The position numbers were made by a program, and so were the translations under genes. From assembly GCA_030686995.1 (NCBI GenBank), contig CM060680.1, positions 83,974,259-84,038,258 of the forward strand: a stretch of DNA of 64,000 nucleotides, written 5' to 3'. Shown here piece after piece: positions 21,319 through 33,277 of this stretch (the first letter of the stretch is position 1; each line of letters starts with the position of its first letter). The notes below the pieces were generated by a model that did no database searches, had not been told where the DNA came from, and was given only the letters and a program-made list of their open reading frames with translations. This DNA comes from Artemisia argyi (Eukaryota; Streptophyta; Magnoliopsida; Asterales; Asteraceae).

Positions 21319-22527
21319 GAGGACACAACCTTTGATGACGAGATCACGTAATAGCCCGTGACCTTGAGTCTAGCTACAAGACTCGTAAATAAAGAAAAGC
21401 GTTTCTTGGGAGGCAACCTAAGTTTTATTTGTTTATTTGTTTGATTGCTTGTTTGCTTGATTTTATTTATTTCCGTATGCATATTTTTATTTTTATTGTT
21501 TGTGGCTCATGCTTCAAAATAAATTGTGAAAGTGCTTTACCTTGTTTGAGTCAAATGCTTGTATCGAGTTATAATGATGTTTTGCAGGAATTCCAAGAAT
21601 TAAGGTATGAGTTTTTCCAGAAATTTTTCGGAAACTTAACATAAGATTTTTGTCAGAACACTCTGACGGCGTCAGGATTATAACCTGACGGCGTCAGGTG
21701 TAAAAATTTGAAAATTTTTGCAAGTTTTGTGTTTCTACCGGAGTCTTAAAGTTTTTGTTAATACTTTAGTTTTATAAACTCTAGGAAATCTGTAAACATT
21801 CATTCCACAAGCATTATATCTTTATATATAGAGATTTCTGCTGATTTTACACGAGGTTTGCCATGATTGTTTTCTCAGGTTTAACAGGTTATATTGGACA
21901 AGAAGATGATTTATATTTCTAGAGGGAAGCTTTCAACGTTCATTTTCTTAGATGAGGATCTAACCTTGTTACCACATTATCCACACCGAACGAATCAGGG
22001 GAGTATTTGTTTCATTCTTTTACCTTCATTACTTTTACATCCTTTTTATTAAACATTGGGGACAATGTTTAGCCTAAGTGTAAGAGGAGGGTAAATGATG
22101 ATACCTTAGAGAATGCAATTGCACTTGAGTTTGTTTGTTCAATAGTATGTGTGTAATAAAACTAAGAGAAATACTTGTTAGGGCAATTTTAGCACCAAAT
22201 TTAAAAAATTTCACAACATTTAGGAGTGAAGATTTACCCTTAATGAGCGTCCCATGGATAGGAGTTGTATGACTAGCACGAAAAACCGTACCAATCAAAA
22301 TTTTCCACCCCAAATATGTGAGGTTCGCCCTAGATTTTTTAGGAAAAGATGCTTATGAGTGTACCGGTAGTACTTAGATTTTAGAACTTGCGTTAGTGAT
22401 GCATCCCGAGACCGCTAGTGAGAGTACATTCGTGTAGTTAGGATTTACTACATGATAAGAGGCATTAGGATCACCCTTGTGTTAAACCCGTATCACAATT
22501 ACTTGACCAATGAAGTCATAATTACTT
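21319..22527 (+). other. Element A 3' noncoding region, first part
   Basis: Follows integrase. Landmarks shared with D, G and H: GACTCGTAAATAAAGAAAAG then CTTGGGAGGCAACC (21384-21418), a pair of TGACGGCGTCA sites (21664-21674, 21686-21696), hairpin AACATTGGGGACAATGTT (22052-22069), a polypurine AGTGTAAGAGGAGGG (22077-22091) and TGATGA just after. No sense-strand gene recognised; in particular no env-like ORF is visible. Confidence 0.75.
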
Positions 22528-24170
22528 TGTGGAAAACTAGAAGGGGGCTTGAATAGTTTACCGTTTAAAAAACTTTAAACTTGTTGTATCAAATGTCCAT
22601 TTTTAGCTTGTTCTAATATGAAAGATGTTACTTGTAGTTTATGACTTAAAACATGTTATCACACAAGTACAATCAACAAGTCACAACACAAACAATCACA
22701 TAATGCAAACCTTAAAGTAAAGCAATAAGTAAAAGGAAAGTGCAAACCGAACACGAGGATTTATAGTGGTTTGATCATGGATCTCCTTTCCGCCCTACTC
22801 CACTCCCCGAGTACCCAAATCGAGAGTTACTTCACTAGATCAACAACCTCCCTTCTCGGCGGAGAAAACCTTACAATCGTCGCTTACACTTTATTCGGTA
22901 CAAAGCTAAATACCGAGTTATTTTACAAGGTACAACCGCTCCTATCATCGCTTACACAATATTTCCGACAGTAAGCTAGATGTCGAGTTCTTTACCAAGG
23001 GTACAACCACTCCCTCTATGTTTTGTGGCCCAACATAAAAACCTTGTGTTTTATGGCACAAACACATAAACCATCTAAACTATATTGTGATGATACAATG
23101 ATGATACAAGACATAAAAGTCTAATGGATATGAATGACTAATCTACATGAACTTCTTGAATAAGAAGTCTTCAATCATTGAGGATGTCAAGTGCCCTTGA
23201 ATCTTCATATGTTGGAATGCTTTAATGAATGATGACTTCAAGATCTTGTAACCTTCTTGGTGGATCATGAAGTATGATATGCTTACAACAAAGATGAATG
23301 TTAGAAGCATTATGATCATTATTGAAAGGGTGACTCATGTGTGTTTCTACATTGTTTGCTACTGATCTAGATATGTATTTTATGATAGAGAGAATGTATG
23401 TTCAGAGTCATCAACCTAATGAGAAGACCATGGGCTACTATTTATAGAAAAACAATTTTGCCATCCCGCGAATACGGAGGAAGCCTCAGAAGGGTTCCTT
23501 CCGTTATGCCCGAGGGTTCCTTGGGGACCTGACAGCAAACTTACAAACACTACTCAAAATCTTTCCATATCTTTCACAATGTCACATCAAGTTACTTCTA
23601 GTCAAACACACAATAGAGAAATCCAAAATGTGTAAGAGGTCTTATTGAAAGTCAAACACTCAACCTTTCCATAAATGCACATGATGTGATGTATATATAT
23701 ATTTCTATTTTAAGATTAAAATATATATGAAAGTAAACTTGTATATATTACCTAAGTAATGTTGTTATAGTAAGTTAATGAGTTACTAAAAATGTTTGAT
23801 TCCTAATGTCATCACATTTTTATCATTTGTAAAACTTACTAATATTACTTTAACATATAAAGTGGCACTTATTCTATTTGACACCTAAAGTGCACTTTGA
23901 CACCTAAAATACTTAAAGACCCTAAAAGTATTTTAGTCATTCTAAATTGTTGGTCAAGGGGTTTGATCATAATGCCACATAACAAACATGTACGAACCTG
24001 TGTTGTAGCATACGATGACTCGAGACGTTGAGAGGTGTTGAATGTTTGTTGAGACAAAGTATGATTACAAGTAACTTGTACATTTTACGTTATGTATCAA
24101 GTTATACGTTTGTCATCAATCAAAACAAACGAGACTGTATAGATTAAATATCGTAATATTTGCACTAACA
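22528..24170 (-). repeat. Solo LTR, Sirevirus-like, inserted in element A
   Basis: Runs from TGTGGAAAACTAGAAGGGGG to CACTAACA, with the 5-bp duplication TACTT at 22523-22527 and 24171-24175. Its ends and the ATTTATAGTGGTT / CCTACTCCACTCC blocks resemble the LTR of element B, but the rest differs, so it is a related subfamily. By comparison its U3 is on the right. TATAAATA lies at 23439-23446 (minus), with CpG-containing GGGTTCC repeats just upstream (23463-23535). No internal sequence remains, so it probably arose by LTR-LTR recombination. Confidence 0.85.
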
Positions 24171-25338
24171 TACTTGACTAGTAAAGTCAATTAATTTTTC
24201 CCACACCTTTGCGTTGTACTCATTTTTAGTACACGATACCCCTAGTACACCCCTCCGAGCCTATCTTTTCGTTTCTAACTTTAAGCATCTTACTTAAAGG
24301 AAGAATTTGTTTACAATCCACCCCAAATGTACAACCAAATCACCTTAGCCTTCCTTGTATGCAATCATCTTTAGTGCATTATTGTTATATGTTTAAACCT
24401 TTAGTTAATTGTCTAATTGGTTACATAGTTGCTAAGTCGAGTCATATCTTGTACATATTGTTTTGGGACGATTGGGACTCATGGGTAAAGTACTAATGTT
24501 ATGGAGTATTGGGGAAGAACATCATTTATTACCCCCATATGTGCGATAATATTTAAAAAGTACTCCAAGTGTTTTGATTATCTTGATTCGAGTCATTAGA
24601 ATAATTGATTGTAAAGTATGTAAAAGTTCAAGTGTAATGGGAATGCGAATTCTCTACGATGTATTATTTTGGATAGTAGGGTAAGAGTGTATGTGGAAAA
24701 AAAATCGAAAAATCAAGAAAAGAAAAATAAATAAATAAATAAATAAATAAATAAAAGATCGAAAAAAGTCAAGAAAAAGAAAAAAAAATAGAAAAAGAAA
24801 AACATACGGACTACCATTCCGTTTCCTTTTATATTTTTGATTAGTTTTTCATTAGCTTAAGTCGAGTCGAGTCTTGGCTTAGCAACGCCACATTGTACAT
24901 GTAATTAACCAAGATGATTAACTCGCCACCACTAAAAATTTCCTTTATCTAACAAAACCGTGTTTATCATATCCCTACACCTCACGTTGTAACCATTTAA
25001 AAGACCTCTTTGATAGTTTATCCTAGGTGCTTACGCCAAGTGTTGGAGGTTTGATCCTTTCCCAAGCCTATGGTAATCTATTTGCTATAACAGGTAGTGA
25101 GAGATATCTTCCATTTTCATATTGTGATATATACTTTTGTTACACCCGAGAGATGTGAGTATCTAAACACTATTTGTGATGTGCTAGTGTATAATTACCG
25201 TGTTTGTTTTGGTTTAAGTGGAACAATTATTTGTTGTAATTACTTTTATATTAGTGTTAAATGACCCCTAGCTTGTATTTTGATTAGAATAAAAGTGCAT
25301 TTGCTTGACGACAAGCAAATCTCGAGTGTAAGGGTATT
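24171..25338 (+). other. Element A 3' noncoding region, second part
   Basis: Same order as in G (55190-56311). It contains an A-rich tract with AAAT repeats (about 24699-24803) enclosed by GGATAGTAG (24671-24679) and CTACCATTCC (24811-24820). Next to the LTR is the hairpin TTTGCTTG-ACGA-CAAGCAAA (25299-25320), followed by the polypurine GAGTGTAAGGG. No coding gene seen. Confidence 0.75.
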
Positions 25339-25927
25339 TGATGAAACGAAAAGTGTACCGCTTTTAGCGGGTCATTTAAGCCCAAAGTCGAGATTATTTG
25401 ATCAAATATTGCCTTAAATTGTTCCTTTTGTCATTTTAGGTACTTTTGAGAAGAAATTTGTAAAAGGAAGCATTTTGGACTTTTTTGGAGCGAAAAAGTG
25501 AAGAAAACGACAAAGTCTCCAAATCATGCTGGAAACAGTACTTGACGGCGTCATGATTTGCTTGTGACGCCGTCATTCATTGACCAAGAGGTGGATAATC
25601 AAGTTACATGTGACGTGCCAGAATGTTTTTGGATGATTTACACGTGACGACATCACCAAGGCTGTCACGTACAAAATGCAAGAGACGGCCAAGAGATAGT
25701 TTACACATGATGATGTCAGAATTGGATCTAGGCAATACGAGTATTTTTATGGCGGCGAGTTGACGGCGTCAGAATTTACACTTGATGCCATCAAACTCAA
25801 AACTCTATATATAGTTTTTGATTTTTCATTCATTAAGATATAACTTTGGGAGGAAAACTTTCGAGAAACCCTGGCACGAATTTCACCTTATTTTTAAGGG
25901 TTCCAAACCCTTGTTTCATCCATGTTT
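25339..25927 (+). repeat. Element A 3' LTR, truncated
   Basis: Begins TGATGAAACG after the polypurine tract and aligns with the first 585 bp of the D LTR (35741). It includes TGACG(N)CGTCA sites (25542-25796) and TATATATA at 25806-25813. It breaks off at about 25927 where Tekay integrase sequence starts, losing R/U5. The loss must be a deletion or recombination. Confidence 0.85.
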
Positions 25928-28609
25928 CAACTTCGGCCCAGCAGATAGGGGATCTGCACTTACGTCCATAAAGTGCTTCAAACGGTGCTGCTTTAATACT
26001 AGCATGATAACTATTATTATACGAGAATTCGATTAACGGTAAGTGTCTCTCCCATCCTTTTCCGAAGTCTATCACACATGCCTGAAGCATATCCTCGAGT
26101 GTTTGGATAGTCCTTTCACTTTGACCGTCAGTCTAAGGATGATATGTCGTACTCATGTGTCATGTCTATCTGGGTACCTAGGGCACTTTGCATAGACTGC
26201 CAAAATCTAAATGTGAAACGAGAATCACGATCCGATATAATAGATATTGGTACTCCATGGCGGGAAACTATTTCCTTTAGGTACAACCTGGCAAGGGTTT
26301 CCATATCATCTGTTTCTCGCATAAGGATGAAATGAGATGATTTCGTAAGACGATCCACTATAACCCAAATAGTATCATGTCCGTTGGATGTTCTAGGGAG
26401 TTTTGTGATAAAATCCATCGTAATCCTTTCCCACTTCCAAATGGGAATTTTAGGCTGCACCAATAAGTCGGATGTCTTTTGACATTTAACCTTTACTCTA
26501 GAACATGTTAAACACTTGCCCACATATCTAGCAATGGATGCCTTCATGTCGGGCCAACAATAGTGTTTCTTCAGATCCTGATACATCTTATCAGAACTTG
26601 GATGGATGGAGTACTTGGATTTATGGGACTCGTGCATTATCAAATTCCTTAAGTTACCATAATATGATAACCATCTCCGATTCTTAATACAACGAGTTCC
26701 ATCTGAACGTATCTCAAAATCCTTGTCCATCCCTCGTAAGTTCTCAACGTTTAGATTTTCCTCTTTGAGGGCTTCGTTTTAGGCTTTGAGTATCCTAGAA
26801 GGTAGATTCGATTGAAGAGTCATAACTAACGACCTAACGAGCTAACGTCGTTGTCTCATGTTCAACTCCTTTTGATTAAGAATATGTTGTAGGCTTTTAT
26901 GATCGGTGAAAACCGTATACTTTGTGCCATACAAATAATGTCTCCATATTCTTAGGGCGAACACTAGTGCTCCTAATTCTATATCATGTGTGATGTTATT
27001 CTCTTCATGCGGTTTGAGTTGTCGTGATGCATAGGCAATAACCTTGTCCCTTTGCTTCAATACAGCTCCAAGACCTCGACGCAAAGCATCATAGTAAACA
27101 ACAAAATCATTGTTTCCCTCTGGTAATGCTAAGATCGGAGCTTCAGACAACTTTCTCTTCAAAATTTGGAAAGCTGTCTCTTGGTGTTTTCCCCAGACAA
27201 ACTTCCTGTTCTGGGTTAACTCAGTCAAAGGTTTTGCGATCTTTGAAAATCCCTCAATAAGCCTTCGATAATAGCCTGCTAGTCCTAAGAATTGGCGTAT
27301 TTTGGTATGATTCGTCGGATACGGACAATTTTTTACGGCTATAATTTTTGTAGGATCGACACGAAGTCCTTGTTTATCTATCAAGTGTCCAAGAAATTGC
27401 ACAACACTAATCCATAATTCGCACTTAGAGAACTTTGCATAAAGCTTCTCTGTCTTAATTAATTCCATGATTATTCTCAAGTGTTGAGCGTGCTCTTCCT
27501 CGTTACGAGAATAGATAAGGATATCATCTATGAACACTATAACAAACTTATCCAAATATGGTTTACACACTCGGTTCATGAGATCCATGAAAACAGCAGG
27601 TGCATTTGTTAAACCAAATAGCATCACTTGAAATTCATAGTGCCCATATCTTATTCTGAAAGCGGTCTTAGGGATATCCTCTTCCCTCACTCTCAGTTGA
27701 TGATAACCAGATTGTAAGTCGATTTTTGAATAAATGCTCGAACCTTGAGGTTGATCAAATAAGTCATCAATCTTGGGTAATGGGTATCGATTCTTGATAA
27801 GAAGTTTGTTCAATCCACGATAATCGATACACATCCTAAAAGATCCATCTTTCTTTTTAACAAACCGAACAGGAGCTCCCCAAGGTGACATACTTGGTCG
27901 TATGAAACCTCGATCAGCTAATTCCTGGAGTTGTTTAGAGAGTTCCTTTATCTCTGAAGGGGCTAACCTATAGGGTGCTTGGGCTATAGGTGCCGCTCCG
28001 GGAATCAAATCGATTTGAAATTCTAGTTGACGCACGGGAGGTAAGCCAGGTAAATCCTGAGGAAAAACTTCTGGGTAATCCCTGATTACAGGGATCTCAT
28101 CTAGTCGTTTTTCGTCTGGCTTAGTCTCCGTTACTTTAATAACGAAGACTTGACAACCTCGTGATATGTATCGTTCCGTTTTGATACATGAGATGAGGTT
28201 AAGACGGGTTTTACTTTGATCTCCTCGGACAATTAGAGTTTCACTGTTGATAGGAATATGGATGATTTTCTCATCATAAAGAATCTTAGCTTGATTCTTG
28301 GATAACCAATCCATTCCCACAACAACATCAAAACTATCGAGTTGAATTGGTATGATATCAATCTCAAAAGGGTGGTTAAGTAGGGTTAGGGTACAACCTT
28401 GGACGATGGTGTTAGTACTAACTAGGTTTCCATCGGCTAGTTTTATGTCGTAAAAACTATCTAAGGATAGAGGTTTGATCCTAAGTCTAGAGGCAATAGG
28501 TATAGATACGAAACTTTTATCTTCTCCCGAATCAAATAGTACTCTAACTAGATGATGGTTTAAGAAAAACTTACTTGTGACTACGCTTGGATCCTGTTGG
28601 CCATTCCTA
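25928..28609 (-). pseudogene. pol: Tekay Pol: protease, RT, RNase H, integrase (element E)
   Basis: From right to left: protease [13 protein letters not shown] (about 28535), GMDWLSK, RT with [32 protein letters not shown] and the FIDDILIYS box (about 27520), the thumb [21 protein letters not shown], RNase H with [13 protein letters not shown] (normally CDAS) and TDHKSLQH, then a broken linker. Integrase has [18 protein letters not shown] / CLTCSR zinc ligands, MDFI and SDRDSRF. The frame shifts near 26130 and a TAG replaces a Gln in the YHPQTDG motif. The last readable part is [18 protein letters not shown], then the truncation. The 492-codon frame begins with GTG only because the protease upstream has no ATG; it is open further. 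Confidence 0.92.
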
Positions 28610-29690
28610 TCGCTCTTCCCTGGGCACCATTAGTAGTTTTCTTCTGACATCTATTTGCATAGTGTCATTTCTCTCCACAAGCATGACAAATGACCATTAC
28701 TGGTGGTGGATTTTCCCCAGTAATTGGTCCTTTAGGCTTGCAATCCTTTGAATGATGGCCCACCTTGTTGCATATATTACACTTAATGAAACAAGACCCT
28801 GTGTGGTGCAAAGCACACTTCCAACACAGAGGGGCTTTCCCAGCATAATCACTTCCCTCATTTGGAGTGGCGGTATACGCTCTAGTGGCTTCTGGCCTTG
28901 GGTTTGGCTGAGGATATGGGTTGGTACGATAATTACCAATAGTATTACGGGTATTACCGGAAGCTCTCCCATCGTGGAACTTTTGTTTATTATCGTTGGG
29001 CGCTGGCACAATGTTGTGCTTTGTTACTTGATCCATTAAACTCAAAGTAATGTTAGTGGCTTCCTCTAAAGTTTGTGGCTTTGAGGCAGTAACATTACCT
29101 TCGACACTCCGGGGTAAACCTCCAATGAAAACTTCTATCATCTTTTTAGTAGTTGACACCATTGTAGAACATAAAGTTTCCAATTCCTGAAATCTCCTAA
29201 TATAAGTTTTGACATCTTTCCCCTTCACAATCAAGTTATAAAATTCATCTTCCATTTTCTTGACTTCCGTTCGAGGGCAGTATTTTTAAATCATAAGATT
29301 CTTAAATTCAGTCTAGCTGATCTTGTATGCCTCCTCAATACCTATTGGTTGAGCATACGAGTTCCACCAGGACAAAGCTTCTTCGGTAAGAGTACCGGTA
29401 GCAAACTTAACTCTACAATCCTCAGTACTGTTACTACGAGAGAACACTGATTCACACCTTTCAAACCACTGAATCAAACCTATGGCCCCTTCTGTCCCTT
29501 TGAAATTGAAAGGCTGACAGCTCATAAATTCCTTTTAGTTACTCTTCTTCACTACAGGAATTTCGGAGTTTTAGCCATGTTAGCATCCCTAGCTTCTAGT
29601 GCCGCAATTACACTGTCAGCAACTAGTTTCCGGATGGCTTCCTGAGTCATGGCGGGAGTAGTAGGTGTAGTCGATCTCGTACGTGCCATT
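28610..29690 (-). pseudogene. gag: Tekay Gag (element E)
   Basis: The ATG at about 29690 gives MARTRSTTP, then MTQEAIRKLVADSVIAALEA, the characteristic Tekay Gag start. The Gag domain ([34 protein letters not shown]) is interrupted by stops at about 29552, 29310 and 29284. The middle (KMEDEFYNLIVKGKDVKTYI; FIGGLPRSVEGNV) is intact. Two CCHC knuckles follow: CNICNKVGHHSKDC, and CHACGEK cut by a TGA near 28665 where Gly is expected. A frameshift near 28605 separates gag from protease. Confidence 0.88.
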
Positions 29691-29827
29691 CTATAGATGG
29701 TTTTAAGATGAGATGAGATAAGAATAATGTCGTAGTCGAATATAATGAGGATTAAGATTCGACATAGACATTCTTGCAAGTTCTAACTAATAGAATCTTG
29801 CGTAAAGACGGAAGATATAAGTTTCAA

Positions 29828-29836
29828 CTGATACCA
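29828..29836 (-). other. Probable primer binding site of element E (degraded)
   Basis: Minus strand TGGTATCAG followed by TTG instead of AGC: a partial match to the initiator Met tRNA site, about 140 bp before the gag ATG. If right, the LTR ends near 29838, though the expected CA terminus is not visible. Confidence 0.5.
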
Positions 29837-30239
29837 AGGGTTGGGAATACTAAACTAAAAGGGCAGAGTTCCTAATAAGATTTGCTAAATTCCTCGGAAG
29901 TTCGTTTCCCCCATCTAAAGGTATAGTGATGCTAATCTTAAAAGTTCTAATTGTTATAAGTTTTTAGTGTTCCTAGGTATAATTTTAAGTTTCCTATAAT
30001 CTCGAGTTCTTAATACTTAGGGTAAGCCTATAGTGGTTCCTAATATGAGATACTTAACTTAAGAAGACTAAGTATGAACAAACTATTTCTTTTATTCCTA
30101 TATCTTACAGGGTGAAAACTTAACAACTACTTGCCTAACTAAGTTATATTTTTAAAACTAAGTGTATAACCTTACTAGTTTGATCCTTTGCTATTCTTAA
30201 GTTCCTGGATTGCTTCTAAAAGATCTCTTATATCTTATT

Positions 30240-30811
30240 TGTAACTTAGAAATTTGATTACGGGTTTTCCTAAGTTGTTTCTAACCTATCATAGTCTTTT
30301 TGAATTATAATCCTACCTTTTCCTAGATCACTAATCTTATTTTCTACTTCCTCGATACGTACTAAGGACAACTTATCTAGGTGATTAAGTATATCCTCAA
30401 TTTGTTCCTCATATCTCTCTAAAGGTGTTTTATAAGAACTATTTCCTATTTCATACCTAGGGGAGGTGTAGGTGGTATAATACGCAATTTCTTACGGGGA
30501 GGGGAAACTACTTTGGGAACATAGCAATCTTAGGTTTTAAAGTGAGGTATAGATGGAGTAGGGGTTAGAGTAGGCACTATAGGAATATCACCACCATATG
30601 CGTGCATATAGTTATTATATGTTTGCAAATAGGGATCATTCGGGGAGGGTTCTATAGCTAAGCCAACTAAGACATTCTGAGCTAATTCTTCCAGAGAGTT
30701 AGAATCAGAGAATGAATGACTAGGAGTAGCCGGGGCATACTCATAACTATCAAGTGAATTATCCTCATCATCGGTTTCTGACACGATGATAGGATGATTA
30801 AAGGAAGACAT
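30240..30811 (-). pseudogene. Upstream ORF (ORF0-like) in the leader/LTR of element E
   Basis: The ATG at 30809-30811 opens 93 codons (MSSFNHPIIVSETDDEDN; LEELAQNVLVGLAIEPSP) to a TAA near 30532. The frame then continues past the stop (YVPKVVSPPRKKLRIIPP), shifts, and reads ERYEEQIEDILNHLDKL and GKGRIIIQKDYDRLE, a coiled-coil segment, to about 30270. I recognise this acidic N-terminus plus coiled coil as the protein predicted just before Tekay Gag in many Asteraceae sequences. Its function is unknown to me. Its place, upstream of the primer site and downstream of the TATA box, means it would be within R/U5 of the LTR. Alternatively the primer site is misplaced. Confidence 0.6.
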
Positions 30812-30861
30812 GGCTAACTGTAATACCAGGGAAAAGTATCTTAGCATTCTTCTATCTTATG

Positions 30862-31015
30862 CTATATCCTAAAGGCAAGTTAGGGAACGCAATAGGCAAT
30901 CTATCTTAAAGGTAATAGGGAATCTGTCATAGTGGCATTAGGGAATCCATCCTAAAGGCATTAGGGAATATATCCTAGAGGCAATAGGGAGTCTATCCTA
31001 GAGGCAGCTCGGGGA
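30862..31015 (-). repeat. 23-bp tandem repeat in element E LTR
   Basis: Five to six degenerate copies of a unit like AATAGGGAATCTATCCTAAA plus GGC, at 30890-31015. It lies between the upstream ORF and the CCTCACATGAAGC motif. Confidence 0.85.
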
Positions 31016-31170
31016 TTCTAGTGGCACGGAGGACCTTTTTAGAAACCCCTCACATGAAGCTCCCTAGTATTGTGTTATGTTTTAAGTAAAAATAGGTTTT
31101 TATTATTTATATGAAAATAGTCCATTTATACCCTTCAAGTTTCACATATTTACAATCTCTACCCTAAACT

Positions 31171-31309
<139 letters not shown>

Positions 31310-32065
31310 CATTTAACTTTCTATATTTCACACATTCAGTCCCTATACTTATATATTTTATAGAAATGACAGAAATAGTCCCTAAACTATATTAACTTTC
31401 AACATTTACTATTTATACCCTTTATAATATTTGCAAATTTAGTCCTTATAAGTTTATAACTTGTTTTACTTTATATCCTAAGGTTCTAGAACTTTGCAAA
31501 AAGGGTCCTTGTACTTTATACTTCTAAGATATGTAAAAAATAGTCCTTAGACTTAATATTTCCAGAAAGTTACCACATATACCCCTATGCATGAAAACTA
31601 TTGCAAAACTAGTCCTAATTTCATGTAAACTATATTTTTATGAAACAAAAGAGTTTCCTACCTTATGTTTAGCTAATATATGCTCATCTAAGTTACTTAA
31701 ACTATCATATTGCACATGATAAGGCAATTTAGCATAGAAACATGAATTTAGCAAAAACTAGCATTTCAAAATGAAAACTTATAAAAGAAAATGATCAAGG
31801 CTCTAGCTTAGGTTTCTAAAGGTTCTAAGGCATATCTTAAGGGTCCTAGGTCAGTACTATAGCTACTAGAATCAAAGATTAAGGCTTACTTGGTTGTGGG
31901 AGGCTTAACGTGGGAAACTAGGGTTTTTCGACTAGAAATGGAACTTGACTAGTATCTAGGGCCTTGCTACTTGACTTCTAAGGGTTCTAGGGAATTAGTA
32001 CTACAGAATAGGTGAGGTAGAGAAGAGAGGGGAGGTGTGAAGTGAAAGGGAGGGGAGGTGTGGCG

Positions 32066-32215
32066 ATTTATAGGGTGCGTTTGGTATGTCGAGCAAGAAA
32101 GGAAAGAAATAGGTGGCAAGGAGGGGGTGACTAATGGCAGCTAGGGGGTGATGAGGATGAGCTAGTAGGTGACTAGGGGCTGCTATGGGGTGGCTAGGGG
32201 GCGCTAGAGGGTGTT
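32066..32215 (-). promoter_or_regulatory. Element E LTR promoter with GC-rich repeats
   Basis: Minus strand CCTATAAAT (32066-32074). Upstream on that strand (32120-32215) are degenerate repeats of a GGCTAGGGGGTG-like unit (+ strand). Transcription would run leftward through about 2.2 kb of leader before Gag. The proline/histidine-rich 105-codon frame here is a by-product of the repeats. Confidence 0.5.
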
Positions 32216-33277
32216 TGTGGTGGTGATTATGACGTGGCACCAAGGAGGTGACAAAGAGGTGATGCACCTCCTTAGGTGCTAGCTTAGAGGTGCTAGAGTG
32301 TCTAATTAGGTTAGGCAAGCTGCTACGGTGCTTGGTTGAGAAGCTTGAGGTGCTTTGGTTAAGTTTTTACTAGTTTAGGTTTAGTTTAGACCTAGTTTTG
32401 TCTAGTGAGAGATTAGGGTCTAGCCTAAGATTTAGTGCCTAGATTAGGGTCCTATGAGTGTTTAGTGACTAATATTAAGTCCTAGGAGGCTTATACTAAG
32501 TGGTGGTAGCTTGTGGTAGAGTTTTGGGAAGGTTTTACCTAGTTTTGGGACTTATAAACCCTAGTTATGGTTTTGTGCTTAAGAGACTTGTACCTAAGTT
32601 CTAGGGAGTTGTACTATGCTCTAGGGAGTCTAAGATATCCTAAAGTTGTTATTATAACTTATACCTAAGCCTTGAACACTTTTAAAATAGTTTAGATAAG
32701 CAATTAGGGTTTTGAAGATAACCGTAAACACATAGGGTGCAATTAGGATTTTGTTAGGGTTTCTAATAGATATAGTATCCTAGAGTGATAGATTACTTAG
32801 TGTATTAGTGTTTATAACCTAGATTGACATACCAGGACGTTTACATGAGGTAAACACAGTGATGTTGTGGATAGGTGGATAAATGAGAAGGTCTAAGAGT
32901 CATATAGGTAATAGAGATGTAATAAAGCAAAAATTTTACTCGGGAAAATGATATAGGCATTTATAATCCTAGAGGATGCTTAGTGAGGGTCTAAGTTAAG
33001 TTAGTAAGGCATAGCTTACCTAGGATAGGCTTAGTGGGGAAGTTAGTTGGTTACCACATACACGAATATTTCTCTCATAACATGAATACTTATTCTCACG
33101 CCGAAGCTTAATCGTAGGGTCCGTCCCCACGATAAGGCTAACGGTGTGCTTTTATTGTGCAGGGAATGCAATTCATTACTTGGATTAGTGCAAGAATCAT
33201 ACATCGGACGATCCACCAAGGACGACCCGCATTGAACTAAGCCCAACTCTAACCCATTCACACTTTTTGAACTAACA

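Larger units (their letters stand above)
1..25927 (+). mobile_element. Element A: Athila-lineage Ty3/gypsy retrotransposon, nested and 3' truncated
   Basis: The element runs in from the left edge. Order seen: Gag C-terminal part, protease, start of reverse transcriptase (RT), then after a 17-kb nested insertion the rest of RT, RNase H, integrase, a long 3' noncoding region and a 3' LTR starting TGATGAAACG at 25339. The protease style and the tail after integrase (GCGTTTCTTGGGAGGCAACC near 21400) are typical of the Athila lineage (family knowledge). Removing 2117-19040 joins the two RT halves next to TSD AGATA (2112-2116 and 19036-19040). A solo LTR (22528-24170) interrupts its 3' region. The 3' LTR stops after about 590 bp, where Tekay integrase sequence begins. 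Dead: many in-frame stops, an RT deletion and frameshifts. Confidence 0.9.

Noticed and set aside
22074..22313. Antisense ORF of 70-79 codons repeated in the 3' region of A, D, G and H (also 40481-40699, 54741-54953, 62315-62527)
   Set aside because: Similarity follows nucleotide identity of the elements; start codons differ (ATG, GTG), amino-acid changes are frequent, and it is antisense to transcription.
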